DNA from: Todiramphus chloris collaris
Taxonomy: Eukaryota > Chordata > Aves > Coraciiformes > Alcedinidae
Direction of reading: 5' to 3'
NCBI GenBank assembly: GCA_025345505.1
Contig: JANVCC010000030.1
Span: 10,286,606 to 10,350,605 of the forward strand
Length of the DNA: 64,000 nt
The position numbers were made by a program, and so were the translations under genes. The notes beneath the pieces were generated by a model. That model was not told where the DNA came from, ran no database searches, and worked only from the letters and a program-made list of their open reading frames with translations. Within the stretch, counting starts at the first letter, position 1; every line of letters starts with the position of its first letter. Of the stretch, positions 26,701-39,500 are shown in pieces.

Positions 26701-29572
26701 GCCTGGATAAAAACAAACCTGTGACATCCCTTATGAGGCTGCTGGGATGAACCCTGCTGATCCTGCTGTTAGCAATTCCCAGGAAAGTGGCTGGCTTAGA
26801 GTCTGGGGCTCATTTCTGTGCCTTACATCTCTGATATTTACCAGAGACCTTGTCAAAGCTGATGATCTGGTTCATTAAAGATGTGGAGAGAATGATCTCA
26901 TCAAAGACAGGAATGCTGCCCCCAACAAGGCCTGTGTTACCACCCTGTGGGTTCACTGCCAGGTTCCTCTCATAGCAGTACCTGAAAAGAAAAAGGTTTC
27001 TAAATTTTATGCATTTCAAGACCATAATCCAGTCTATGAGAAGAGTTTCACTTCCACATGACCATCTACGGTTGTGATAATGTTCAACGCTCCTCAAAAT
27101 TAAGCAGTGTTTAGCCTAAAGATTAAATTGATAGAAAGGGACAGTTTTGCTGCAGAAGTGAGAAAGCACAACTCCTTCCTTACTAAACTAACCCCAGCAC
27201 TGAGCAAAGGAATGAACACTTGGGGTTACTGCCATGCATACCTTACTCTATGTAGCAGTCTCCTCTTAACAACTCGGCTTCCTCAGTGGGCTCTGACAGA
27301 TGATCTCTGGCAGTGGTTTAAGACATTACTGCCCTCCTCCTCCTCTCAAGAAATGAATGCCCTATAGGCAATAAAGTGTGTGCATCTATGGGGTTGAACT
27401 CGACGATCTTTGGAGGTCCCTTCCAAACCCTAACATTCTGTGATGTCTCAGCTGCTTCACCTCCCAGCCTGCCATATCCCTGCAAAGCACCACCCGTCAG
27501 GTCCTCCCCCAGACTCACACAAGTTCTTGCACAACAGATGGCACAAAGCCAGACTGCACCAGCGGTTACTTCAGAACCCTGACTTCACTGTGCTCTGTTT
27601 CAACAGAGCTAGGAGTGGGTTTGTGCAGCTTTTAGCTCTTCAGCCAAACAGCAACCCTGTACATTGATGCCAAACTGGAGGTGCACTCACACCACCAAAC
27701 CATGGAAGCATTCTTACTGATTTAGTGGACAAAATATTAGCTCCTCAAACTGCCTCATTCTGACCTAACCTTCTTTACCTTTTCAGACAGACCTGCCTGA
27801 ATCCTTCAACACAAGTGCCCCTCATGAGCACTGGTACAGTGTCTTTTTCTCTACTAAACTGTCAAAATTAAAGTCATTGATACTGAATCCACTTGCTTAT
27901 CTCTATCCACCTCCATTTCTTTCCTCTACACTAAGCACTGTTAAGATCCTTCTATTCAAAGCCAACAGCATTAACTTGAGGAGTCTGCTGCTGCCCACTT
28001 ATCCTTTGCAAGGATTTTTGATGAATTTTGTAAAACAAATCAAAGTTCAGCCTTTATTTCTGCCTGATACTGACATGACATCATCACCCCTGAGAAACTG
28101 AGGGCCAGAGAGCACTGGGCTAGGAAATACAAGGCACAAGTAAAACTCCCTTTTTGCCTTTAAAAATTTCAGCTCCCTAGGTGAAAACATTCTTAATTAG
28201 GAACCTGTAGGTTTTTTAGGTGAGTGACATTGACCACTCACCAGTACATACATACGCCCAGACTAGCAACCACATGCAGTGTCTCCCATCAGGAAACGGG
28301 GCAGCCCAAGCGCAGTGGGGATATAAAGAGCAGAAGGAAGAGCTGAAGTGATCAGAACTCAAACACAAGACTTGAAGTCAAGAAGAAAACAGCTTCAGGA
28401 ATTCCAATGCTTGCACAATTAGTGCCTGAACGTCTAGAAGTTCCGTCCACCTGCCAGATCCTCCGTGACTAAACCTGAGTCTCCTCACCACAACGCCCAT
28501 CAGAAAAGGTGCACGTTACCTGAGAATCTGAGACACCTCTGCTGTTGTCTGTGGCTTCAACATCAGCTTGCTACAGCCTGCAATGAAAGCAAGGGACTCT
28601 CAAGGCAAGTTGTGGGCTCTATAGAGGTCAGAAAAAAAGAAAAGGTGGTAAAGCATAATGTCTGAAATAACAATGCTGCCTCTACTGTGAGGCAGAGAAA
28701 TTTTAACCACATTTAAACTAGACGTTTTTAATAGCAGGCTTTCCCTTTAAGGGAAAATTCGCCATGTATATGTAGCCTTGATTGCCAGTGGAGGCAATGG
28801 GGAAGGTTTTGTATTTTCTTGAAATTTTGACAAAAGCAATAGAAAAATCACAACGCTTGTTTTCTAAGGTTCAGACAAAACTGTTAACTGAATGAACTTG
28901 TTTCGGGGGAAATAAAGAAATTAGTAAGTTAACAGGGTTTAGTGGTTTTTTTTTTTTTTTTTAAAAGGAAGCTTGAAAAATTGCCAGGTATTAGGTAATT
29001 CTCAAATCAATATTTTCTAAGAGGAAAACTCATTTTGGTCTGTAAAGATGTGGTCTGCTGTAAATAAAGATGAGATTTTCTTTGGCAGACTTTTCATTCT
29101 GGTACATTAATAGAGACAGAGAGGAGGTTTTATCAAAATAATAATAATAATAAGAAGAAGAAGCAGCAACTCACATACCTTGGACTGATTTAAGCCAGTC
29201 CACATTAAATGGTTTCAGTTCCTCCGGATCCGTGATGACTCTCCCCGGCAGGATGCGCTCAAAGCAAGCCACATCGCTGTCGGACAGGCGGGAGAAGGGC
29301 AGCCGGGCCACCCGGTAACGCTCACTCGTCAACATGACCTCCTGGAGGCTGGAGGAGGCTGCATGGAGCTCCCTCCTGCCCCGAGGCCTCGCAGCCCAAG
29401 GCCTGGAACCCAACCTCGCGGGCACACCTGGCGCTTTCCTCGGCCGAAGCGTCCCCGGGGCAGGAGTCTCGCTCTGCCCTGCCAAGTTCCTCCCGCAGAA
29501 GCTCGTCAGACATCTTAGCCGAGCCCCGCGGCTCCACAGCGCGCAGCGGGGGCCGGCAGCTGACAACCCCAT
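20704..29572 (-). CDS. D2HGDH: D-2-hydroxyglutarate dehydrogenase, mitochondrial (9 exons, 555 aa)
   Basis: Exons are 29572-29179, 28577-28520, 26981-26842, 26206-26013, 24904-24736, 23712-23569, 23151-23009, 22353-22188 and 20963-20704; all phases agree. It oxidises D-2-hydroxyglutarate to 2-oxoglutarate with FAD, passing electrons to ETF, in the mitochondrial matrix. The Arg-rich, acid-poor N-terminus (about residues 1-70) looks like a targeting peptide. The PCMH-type FAD domain shows [13 protein letters not shown] at 161-173 and [18 protein letters not shown] at 227-244. The C-terminal domain has the metal ligands H468 and H475 (GHLGDGNLH) and E509 (SAEHG), offset by exactly 34 from the human positions as I recall them. 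The extra 34 residues are all in the presequence (human 521 aa). I chose the ATG at 29572 (GCCATGG); the frame extends upstream without another ATG. Confidence 0.96.
23007..23008 (-). other. D2HGDH: GC 5' splice site of D2HGDH intron 7
   Basis: Exon 7 ends GATAAGAAAATAAAG at 23009 and is followed by GCAAGT, the extended consensus of GC-AG introns. The acceptor is at 22354 (GATAG before ACACTATGG). No GT nearby keeps the frame or the conserved KIK-TLWSLRE sequence. Confidence 0.82.
27378..27447 (+). repeat. Short CR1 3' tail
   Basis: GGTTGAACTCGACGATCTTTG followed by GGTCCCTTCCAAACCC and ATTCTGTGATG is the extreme 3' end of CR1 in plus orientation, severely 5'-truncated to about 70 bp. It lies in D2HGDH intron 2. 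Confidence 0.75.
29137..29163. repeat. (AAT)n(AAG)n microsatellite
   Basis: AAT repeats followed by AAG repeats, 15-40 bases inside D2HGDH intron 1 from the exon 1 donor at 29178. Confidence 0.85.
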
Positions 29573-30007
29573 GGCCACCCTGCGGGGCAGAGGCCGAGCT
29601 CAGGCACGAGTCCCTCCTGCTCGCCCCCCGGGCCCGGGCCCCGACCCCTCTCCCGCAGGCACTCAGGTGCTGGAACCGGCCCCGCCGCGGTGACGCTCCC
29701 CGCTGCCAGGCGACAGCCCACTCGGGGAGGGGCTCATCACACAGCGCTCAAACAGAAGCGCTCCCTTCCGCCGTGACCGACCGCCGGCCGGGCCGCGGCA
29801 GCCTCACGCACCCCGCCCGCCTCTTCCGGGCCTGGCAGCGCCGGGCCCGCCCGGCTGCGGGAGGCGCTGCGGGCCGAGGGGCTTGGCCGAGGGGCCGGGC
29901 CGCAGCTCGCGCGCAGGCGGGTGGCAGCGCCGCCTGGCGGCAGGAGGCCGCCGCGAGCCCGGAGCCGCCTGGGTCCCAGCGCCCGCCGGGCACCACCTGC
30001 CGCTACC

Positions 30008-30048
<41 letters not shown>
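29200..30048 (-). promoter_or_regulatory. CpG-island promoter of D2HGDH
   Basis: The region is very GC- and CpG-rich, covers D2HGDH exon 1 and its upstream flank, and has no TATA box. An ETS-type CTTCCGG lies at 29823-29829. A strong CTCF-like core (CCGCCTGGCGGCAG) lies at 29930-29943. The island runs into a 40-base C tract and the assembly gap, so its full extent is unknown. Confidence 0.7.
30009..30048. repeat. Poly(C) run of 40 bases abutting the gap
   Basis: An uninterrupted run of 40 C residues leads directly into the N block. On the D2HGDH coding strand it is poly(G), upstream of the promoter. Length may be a sequencing or assembly artefact. Confidence 0.9.
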
Positions 30049-30148
30049 NNNNNNNNNNNNNNNNNNNNNNNNNNNNNNNNNNNNNNNNNNNNNNNNNNNN
30101 NNNNNNNNNNNNNNNNNNNNNNNNNNNNNNNNNNNNNNNNNNNNNNNN
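30049..30148. other. Assembly gap (100 N)
   Basis: Exactly 100 Ns, the usual placeholder for a gap of unknown size, between the D2HGDH promoter island and the distal end of the ING5 3' UTR. Confidence 0.99.
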
Positions 30149-30189
30149 GGCACCCTCCTGCTGCCCCAACGCGCTCTCAGACAGCACTG

Positions 30190-33100
30190 TTCCCAAAAAT
30201 ATTTTTATTTATAATAATATATCCATTATCTATAACATGATCCAAAAATACAGATATACATTTTTACTTTACATTCTTTTTTTTTTTCTCTTTTAATAAA
30301 AAGATTTATATTCTCTTCTGTTTACAAAGGGAACATAGATCTCATTCCTTTTAAAAATAAGAGCAATAGGGTTAAAGTTGCTTCACGTCCAGTTTGGATG
30401 AGCTGTAATAAAGCTGAACCCCGCAGGGCTTTCAGGTATTCCTGCAACTCTTAGCAGCACACTCCTTGAGGTGCAGTACAGTATCATTCGCCCTACTCCA
30501 GGGCAGTTTATGTAACCCTGTACATTCAAACTTCAGGAGAAAGCTTTAAATCCTTTCATAAGCGATAATGAAGGCTACTGGTATTTCTATCTATAAGGAG
30601 TTTAAAAAAAACCCCTAAATCTCTAAAGCCAGGTATATGTGGCCAAGAGATGGTTTAGAGCCCATCAGAGCCCCCACACTGGTGCAGTCCACGTGGGAGA
30701 GTTTATTGCTGGTATCAGATGTTCCCTCGCATTACAGCTGTTATGCTGTAGAGGAGTGTGTTGTACCCCACACTGTTCACGATTCCTGCAAAGTATCTTT
30801 CTTTTCGAGGGCTGACGCTAACTTCTAGAGCTTTTTTCTTTTTACTTTGCTGGTTAAAATGGAAAATGTCCACTTTTCTCTGCCCCAAAAAAGCACTTGA
30901 AAACAAAATGCATTTTGCTGTCCTACCTGACCATCTTTTCCAAGCTGAGGGTGCTCAGCTCTGCACTTACTCATCCATAGCTGCACGCTTCTGTAAGGGT
31001 GTATTTCCAGCAAGTCCTCCAGAGAGGAATTCTGAGATTGTTTCAAATCACATGCTTAATGTATGGTGATGCCACCACTAACAAAACATTACAGGGAGGG
31101 AAAAAAATTAAAAAAAAAATCAATTCCTATACAATACTATTGGATGGAAGAGGAAAATAAAACCTGGAACGGCATCAACACGAGACTTCAGGATGCAGTA
31201 ATGCTCCTCCTACACTAATCCAGCGCAGCAGGTCAGTGAGGTACAGACCTCACTCATTGATTACTGAATTACAGGCTGGCTCATGAGGTATCATGATTCA
31301 ACTTCTCCCTCTCAAAAAAAAAAAAAAAAAAAAAAAAAGAAAGAAAAAGAGGCAGAAAGGAAAAGAAGGCTGACTCTATTTCTAAGTTCAGGTTTGTGTG
31401 ACTGTGCTTTTCCTCCACCTTCCCTCCAGCAATCTGCTTTTAATTTGTCTGCCTGCTTTCCAGGTCCTATTTGTAATAACAAATAATGGCAGCAATGACA
31501 AATGAACATCATCTTGTAAACATAACTATGGAAACTTCATATACAACATGCAGAGCGATGCAACATAGCAAAAGTGTGCAATATAAATGACAGGACCCTG
31601 GAGACATGGGTTTTTTTTTTCCATAGGAGATGCAATAAATCATGATGTTCACAGAAAAGCTGTCTCAGTATCAAAAGGTTTCTTCTACGTCAGTCTTGAC
31701 ATACCTGCAGCACCTACAGAGCTCAATAGAGCAAAGCAGGGAAGGAAAACTGGCAAGAGCTGTGTTCCACCTTCTTTCATTGCAAAACATGAGTAAGAGG
31801 GACAGTATAACAGGGGAAAAACAGCTTTTTCTTTTGGAAAAAGGTGCCAAAATCTGAGTAGAAGTTGTTTTTTCCTCCTGCACTGTTTATTCAGATTGTT
31901 TTTACAGCAGAACAAGAGCTTATCTGAAGCTTCTTAATGCCTTTCCTGCAGTCTATACCAAGAGCTCCTGCACAAGGGTATGCAAAGTAGTACACAGCCC
32001 TGCACAGAGCTGCCATCAACACAGTTCTCATCAGGGATCACAGCCAGCAAAGTCCATGAACTCTGGTGCCTACTGCTTCAGGGGGGTTGAGGCGGGTTCC
32101 CCCCCCCCTCCACCAGCAGAACCACCTTTCCCCACCACATCTTTTATTGTAGGTGGGTAAGCCCCATAATATAGGTCATATATATGAAGGCAAAAGTTCT
32201 CTGCTCTTCCCTCAACTTCTACATTCAATGTAACTCATAGAAAGAGAAAAACCAGAAAGTCTTTTGTTTGCCTGATTTCCTTCTCTTCCTTCTGCTGCAG
32301 CAATTGACACTGATGACAGCAAGGATTCACATTCATAATCTGAAAGGCAGCTTAAAGAGGTCAAGAATATGCCAATGTGACAAAAAATAAAACAACAAAC
32401 CAACAAACACCCAAACAGTAATTTTAAAGCATTCCTGCTGAATAGCCTTCTTCAATAGCAGTACTTCATAGTAAATGCTATTCACCTCCCCCCCCCCCTT
32501 CCCAACTACCACACAACTGCCTTCCAGCTTTGCCACACAATCACAGGAATGTGCACATGGTCCTTCTGGAGCCTTCCCCTAAAGCTTGTTTTCCTGATTC
32601 ATACAGATGAAACATGGGCAAACACAAGTAAAAAAATCAGGCATTCACCTGATTTTATGAATAAATCTGACCTTCTACCTCTTTAAGAATACTGTAGGTT
32701 TAATCTTCACAGTAATGTACTTAAAGCATCTTCAGACAAATGGAACCAGCCAGGAAAGGTAATGCCCTCAGTGTCACTGTCAGTAAGAAACAATGCAGGA
32801 CAATTCTATCTAATGCAGGACAACGTGCTGTTTAAACATCTTCTTCCAAGAGACAAATCTTTTCTAAAAGGATGTGAAAAAGTCAAACTTTGGTTTTTGT
32901 TAGGGTTCATGTGAATGAGGGCAAGATCAAATAAAGGCAGTGCAAAGGTAGATAGAAGAAATTCCCCAAAAGAGAAGGTTTGATCTTACCTCTCTCCCAT
33001 CCCCTGCCCTGTCAAAATAAGCACAGTACTTGGCTTTAAGTAAATGGACACTGGAGTTAACAGGCTTTCCTGTTCCTTCTGTATGACAAAACTGCACAAC

Positions 33101-33583
33101 AAATGGACTTCATACCTAAACAACTGGAGCCTACTTTTTTAACATAGGCTACATCAGAGAAAATTCCTTCCTCTCTATCACATCAAGCTTCAGGCCTAAT
33201 CTGTTTTGATGATGGAGATGCACCATGCTGAAGATACAGGTATTTCCTTCTCCTACAATGCCTTAGGTGGCTTCACAGACTCCTATAAAGTAGCAGACTA
33301 CAGCTACTGGCTGCCCTAGCACTTCATAGTAACACTGATTTCAGTGCTGTGCAAGTCTAACATAAATAAAATCCCTGTGGCAAAGGGATTTAGGACTCCC
33401 TCCCAGAGTAATTTTCTTATGAAAGCACAGGAATTACAACTGGCCACTAGACAATTAAATATGATACCAGAAAAAGGAGGGTAAGTTTTAAAAAAATTAA
33501 AATAAAATAAAATAATATTGCAACATGTGTGATGGAATATATTAAATTCTTCTTGCCTCCGAGGACGTATTCCCCTCCACTCC
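30190..33583 (-). other. ING5: Probable long 3' UTR of ING5
   Basis: From the ING5 stop to the gap there is 3.4 kb of AT-rich sequence without coding potential or obvious repeats. Minus-strand AATAAA signals occur at 32148-32143, 31891-31886 and, most distally, 30209-30204 within a strongly A/T-rich stretch. Human ING5 also has a long 3' UTR. The extent is inferred from signals only; alternative polyadenylation is likely. Confidence 0.5.
31314..31338. repeat. Poly(A) run of 25 bases
   Basis: An A homopolymer followed by an A/G-rich tail; on the ING5 mRNA strand it is poly(U). It lies within the proposed 3' UTR. Confidence 0.9.
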
Positions 33584-36500
33584 TTACTTCTTTTTCTTTC
33601 TTTCCTGAACACAACGCGGACAAAACCTAGTGCGGGGGGAAATGGGAAAAGGCAGTAATTAGTTCCTGAAGTTAACAACACAAAGCACAAGAACTCTTTT
33701 TATTATTTAGGAATGAGTGAGTAGTAGGGTGGTTTAAAAGCAGCCAATTTAAGTAACTACAACAGTTTGCATGACATGTAGGAAGCCTGGGCAAATAGGG
33801 AAGGAACTGTGCCAGCTCAGGTGGGCAGAAGTGACAGCATTAGAAGGCTTCCAGGGCTTAACAGCCCCTCAGAGCTGTGATTCATTCACCTTATTCCATT
33901 CATCTAGAATTTACTCCAAGTAACTGTGCCACTGATGACAACCCTCTGAGCTGTACTGTTCAGGCAGCTCTCAACCCATCTCACCATTCCCTCTTCTAAC
34001 CCACGCTTCCTGAGCTTACCCACAAGGATGTGATGGGATCTTGTTAATTAGATGAGAGCAGTCCATTAAACAGAAACTACGCACAGAATAAGCCTATGAT
34101 TCTTTTCAAGGTGTGCACATATATAAGCAAACCTAGAGCAGCCTTCAAACTTGGTTTCCAAAAGTGGAAAAAAATACATGTCTTCTCAACGATTATCACA
34201 GCCGCAACTACACAACAGTACAGCAAACCCAACATGTAGCATGTGCACATTTACACAAGTGTCAGATCAAAACCTGCCCTGTTTATCATGCAGTTTTGCA
34301 TATGCCTGAGTCTCTGCTTTGGTCCCACCAGAATTTAAGGTCTGTGAAAGTAGACTTGTACCTTTTACCTTCACACAAACACAATCCCAAACCACAGATG
34401 ATGCAAACCCTCCGATAACAGTAAAACTGTCAGGAAGGGTCACAACAGGATTTTAATTCTTACTGTGATTCGTGTTGAGGTAGTTTGTAACCTGATAAAA
34501 GTCTAAAAGCTGCATGTTGTCACACTTACCATTTTCCTTTTGGTTTGGTGGTGAGGTCCACACAAGCAAAGTGGAACCATTCAATTGGACACTGAAAAAC
34601 AGAAAGAAAAATCCCACAGAAGAGACATTTAGTGTTTCATGAATGTTGCTGTCATTTTGTATGACCTAATTGAGCAAGTACCCCTCCCCTCAGATTTCAG
34701 TGTTGTGATATAGTAAACAGATGAAAATAAATCATCCCAAGTGCTTACATCTGGGTTGTCACAGCCAATCATTTCTCCATAGGACACCTGGTGACACAAG
34801 CAGTAGGTAGGCTCATTGGGATCCACTGGCATGTCTAGGACATCCGAGGGATGCACTGACAGGATGGTATCAGCAAACTCAGATCTTTGGACAAGGACAG
34901 ATTGAGGACAAAACACTTTTCAGTCACAGGCAACAAGACGTTTCCAAGATCTAAATCCCGTCTGGGAGAATTAATTTTTACCAGTGTTTTCCCTTAAACA
35001 TACTGATCCTACTTTAGGGTTTAGATTACATCAAACAAAACAATCTTGACTATAAGGGATTAAGAGAATAATTTGTAGATGCTATGACTACAGTAACAAA
35101 ACCAACATGCAGATCACCTCTGCTTGGAGACAGGAGAATCTGGTTTCCCCCAATCTATTTTAATACACATTCTTTTCTTGTTTTCAGGTACAAGTGAACC
35201 CTGACAGGTCCTGATAGGAACTGTGTATTGTGGACATGCCAGTAACAGTCAATGGGAACTATTTTTAATTTTCTGCCCCTCCATCTAGCCAACTAAAAAT
35301 ACCAGAATTAAGAGAGCCCCTTTGATATGAATCATATCATGGAGAGGGGACATGCTTTCAGAAAAACAAAGTCATTTATTCAAGACTACCTAGGACACAA
35401 TTCTTTGAAAACAACCCCTAAAATTCTCTAAGATTTCTATAACAACAATACAACTTCCATTTTTATCCTGATGGACAAGTGCTTACTTTTACAACCAAGA
35501 CCACAAGCAGCTGTTAAAAATAGCCACAGGACAAAAAAATCAAAGTTATTTTTTACCAGCTTGCCAACAGAAACAGGTATGTTGATCTTGTCCTTTCAGT
35601 CAGAAGGCATTCCAAGCATACTGAGTTTCCACATACCAACCAAAGAGTTAATTAACAAAGCTGACTTGTCCCAAGCAGGGCAAGCACTTGTCCCATGCAG
35701 GACACTAATGAAATGGAGTGATACCAGAACACTCTTAACACTGCTTACCATCCAGACATGAGTCATAAATAGGGTAACATGAGCCTGCAGAAAATTCATG
35801 AAGTGTCAAGCCAAAGTCACCAGACATGTGGCTGGGTATGCCTTACCCTCCTTTGAGTTTCTTTTTCTTTGGTGTATCTTCTTCAGATGTTCGTCTGCCT
35901 CGACCGCGAGAGCCTCTTTTGTCTTTCTGACTTCGTCCCTCTACAAAGGAAAACACCCCATTGTTTCAACCTATTTGAATATCACAATCATCCTCAGATG
36001 TATTTACTGATGCATTTACTGTTCTGAAATTCTTATTTCCTAGGTAACTGAGTATAAATGCTGATTCTGACTATACTTTTGTGCAACAAATACACCAAAA
36101 TGACAAGTAGTAAGACTGAGCACCAAACTCCCGCATTCACAGCTTTGGCAACGTATTACAATGTTAGCCCATATCATTGCACAAGACATAAACAGCACCA
36201 TATTTGGTCAGACATGCTGCAATATACTCAGCCAGTTAATTGGTTACTCAATAACTAACGTAACTTATCTCCACATCCCTGATCTCACCCCTTATTTCAT
36301 AGTTCAAAAAGGCATAAAGCTGTGCTGTGGTTAACCATGCTCAAATTTCACTGTAACCATATGAGATTTACAGTATACCTTACAGAAACTGGTACCTTCC
36401 TTTAACTCCTAATTTTTCCTGCTGTTCTCAGATGGATTAGTATTCAGATTCTGGTACAAGGAGGAAAATAGGCAAATCTCCCCTCCTCAAAAATTGTTCA

Positions 36501-39500
36501 GAGCTTAGAAATAGAGCAAGCCTGAAACTAAAACTGTTAGACTCAAGACCTGTAAGAACATCAGTTCAGTTTTGTCACTATTAGTTCCCCCTTGGCCAGC
36601 AGCCTCCTTACAACCAGAAACTGTGGGCCACCTCAGGATCTGGCAAGCAGAGACAGTAAGTTAGATCCCAGCACTAGATTTTTCTTCATTTGTTTATTGC
36701 CTACTAGAACAGTGTAAATATTTGAAGAGCATTAAAAACAGAGAAGTGCACTGTGGTGTATTTCTTTACTTCCTCCAGAAATAACAGCCTACTTTATAGC
36801 TTAGCCTTTCTGGTTAGATACACTCAGTGCTGGAAAAGGCTGTCAAATGCATAAAATTTACTCACTTTTCAGGCTTCGAGATCCAGGGTTTTCAAAGTCG
36901 CTGCCTTCCAGTTTATCTTTCAGATCTGCTTCAAACCGCGCCAAGTCCGCATCCAGCCGGCGGATATGCTTATCCACCTGCACAGAAGAGGAAACCACTA
37001 ACTGAATTTAAAAAAAAAAAAAAAAAAGAAAAAAAAGAAAACAGGAAGGTCTAATAACATGGCCATTATCAGCATGAACAGAAGTACTACTGCAGAGGCA
37101 TTAAAGGGGTACCAAACTGGAAAAAGGGAAATGGTACATGCAAAGAGGGAATTAAGGCAGAGAGAAAAAGAAAACTGGCAAAAGCAAGAGGGCCCAGCAC
37201 CCCCACAGACAGAGAAAGGAAGGAAGAGGGAGGTGGCATAAAGAAGAATCAAAGAAACTCTGACTAATTGTTTGCAGAGCAAAACAAGGTGATGAGAGAT
37301 ATTAAAAATAACTGTTTTGTCCCTGCAATTTTCAAAACACATTATTCAACTATTGTCCAGGAAACATGGAAAGCGGATCAGTCTGTTTTTCCTGGTATTC
37401 CACTGGCAGGCTACCTGAAGAAATTCAGTAATAAACACAGGTTTCTGCTGACTATCTCCAATATCAAATCAATATATGCTAAGTAAGTACCTTGTACTTC
37501 CCTGGTTGCAATAACGTGGCTTACTGAACAGAGACATAGCAACAGTATTTTAAGCCACCACTCACTCCCTAACTGTGTTGCTAACAAACATAATCCTCAA
37601 ATTAGTTATCTAGGACACTTAAGATTTTTGTGAAAGAATTTTCTTTTCTGCAGTATTTGATGGCAACAAAACATACTGCAGCTGCAGATGTAGCAGAACC
37701 CAAAGCATCTCTAGAAGCTGGGCAAAATACTAAGCACAGTCCAAAGGATTCCCCTTGCTCAAATTTTGTCCAGGGGATAAAATACACAGAGCTAAGAGTT
37801 ACTCAAGGGACAGATGAACAGACACAGGAATAGGTGCAGGAGAAGAAAGCAGTGGAAAGCTGCATCTTAAGAAATCAGGTTTTCCCACCAGACCCATCGA
37901 GGAAAGTTCAGTGTCAATCAGAATGATGGAGCTGATGGGTCTGCTTGCTTTTGTCACTTGGAAACCCAAGTAATTGAGCAGACTTCCTTCCACTCCTCCA
38001 GAAGAGTACTGAAGTTGACTTCAGAAATGCTTACAACTAAGAGCTGCCCTAAATAAATTATCAGGTGACAGAGGAGTGGAGGAGAAGGAGGGAGTGGAGT
38101 AAATTTGCTGGTATTATTACACAGCAGAGAGGTATTACCAATCAATCTCCAAGAGGGAAAGAAGCCTAATTGACACGAAACCTGGTGACAAAAGAGGAAG
38201 CATTTTTGGGATAGCAACAGTAAGAAAAACAAGATTGAAGAGTAATGGTTTGTTTCAACAAGATATTTAAGCAAAACCATAAGAATGTCAGGGAAAAGGG
38301 ACATTGAAGTGTCCTCCATGTTCACCAGCAGTGCCATTCCAGAGTATAACCATTTTTACACAAGTCTGACAGGCTGTGAACCTCACCATTTCGTATGTCT
38401 GCATGGCGAGCTGGACTTTATCATCGCTGTACTCTTTACATTTACTGTAGGCACTCTGGATTTTCTTCAGGTGTTCCACTCGCTCCTCGGGTAACATGTT
38501 CTTCACGGATTCAATGTATTCTGCTGCAAGAGTGTCAATTTCTGCTTTCTTATCTGAAAAGCAAAGTAGGTACACTTGAGAAAGCTGCCAAACCCAAGTA
38601 ATTTTTTATTCTACCTCTTTGTGCAATTTAAAAAACACCTTCTGACAGGTTTTGGACTTCCCCTGATTCCTTAACATTATTTTTTTTTTATATATATATT
38701 TAAAAAAGAAGGTATTCACTCTTCAACACTTGCAGCGGGATTCCAATTTGTCAAGTGTTTTAGAGTTAACTCAGAGGCAGGGCTCACAGTTAACATCAGA
38801 AACTGAACCCACAGGTTCACAAATATTGAACCTCTCTTCCCCCATGCAGAACATTCCATTTGCTGCACAGTTACCATTCTAATGGTTCAAATAGAAAATC
38901 ACTAATGTGCAACCAGATACCAACACAAACCTCAAAAAGGAAAAAGAATTGTTCTTGTAAGACACACAGCATCCTACAACTCAGCAGATGTGGGAAATAC
39001 TTGCAAGTAAGGCTATTCAGGGGGTCACCAGGTACAGCAATTGCACAGTTACAAATTAATGCACAAGTGCTGAAAAAAAACCCCTAAAAACTAGCCCTGT
39101 GCGCTGTAGCCCTCAGGAAAAGGAACAAATTCTGCATAGCACTCAGGTCAAGAAAAGGAAAAGTGGTTGTCCTGGTTTGAGACCAGAACTAATTCTGTTC
39201 AGGGATTTTCCTTCTCAGGTCAGTTGTTCTCACTGCCTGCACTGTCTGAAGTCAGCAGCACGTTTCCCAGGCAGTGGCTGCTCCTGGCAGTGCTGACACC
39301 CGGGGTGCAGAGTTAGTACCAAGGATGGGTGCGCAGACCAAGGCCACTGCTGGAGCTTGCTGGGGTGCAGAAAGTAAAAGGCTGCACCTGCGGGGAGGAG
39401 CGGCCAGGACAGGTGACCCCAAACTGACCAAGGAGGGATTCCAGCCCATAGATGTCATATTTGGTATAAAGCTGAGGGATCAGCTTGGTCTGTGGCTCTT

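Larger units (their letters stand above)
20964..29178. other. D2HGDH introns
   Basis: Eight introns: 20964-22187, 22354-23008, 23152-23568, 23713-24735, 24905-26012, 26207-26841, 26982-28519 and 28578-29178. Apart from a short CR1 tail (27378-27447) and simple repeats near 28947-28962 (poly-T) and 29137-29163, I see nothing definable in them. Confidence 0.6.

Noticed and set aside
29573-29578. D2HGDH starting two codons upstream as MAMG
   Set aside because: The upstream codon is GTG; the first ATG is at 29572 in a good context.
29737-30296. Frames of 80-155 codons spanning the poly-C tract and the N block
   Set aside because: They run through unknown bases and homopolymer translation (Pro or Gly runs); there is no coding evidence.
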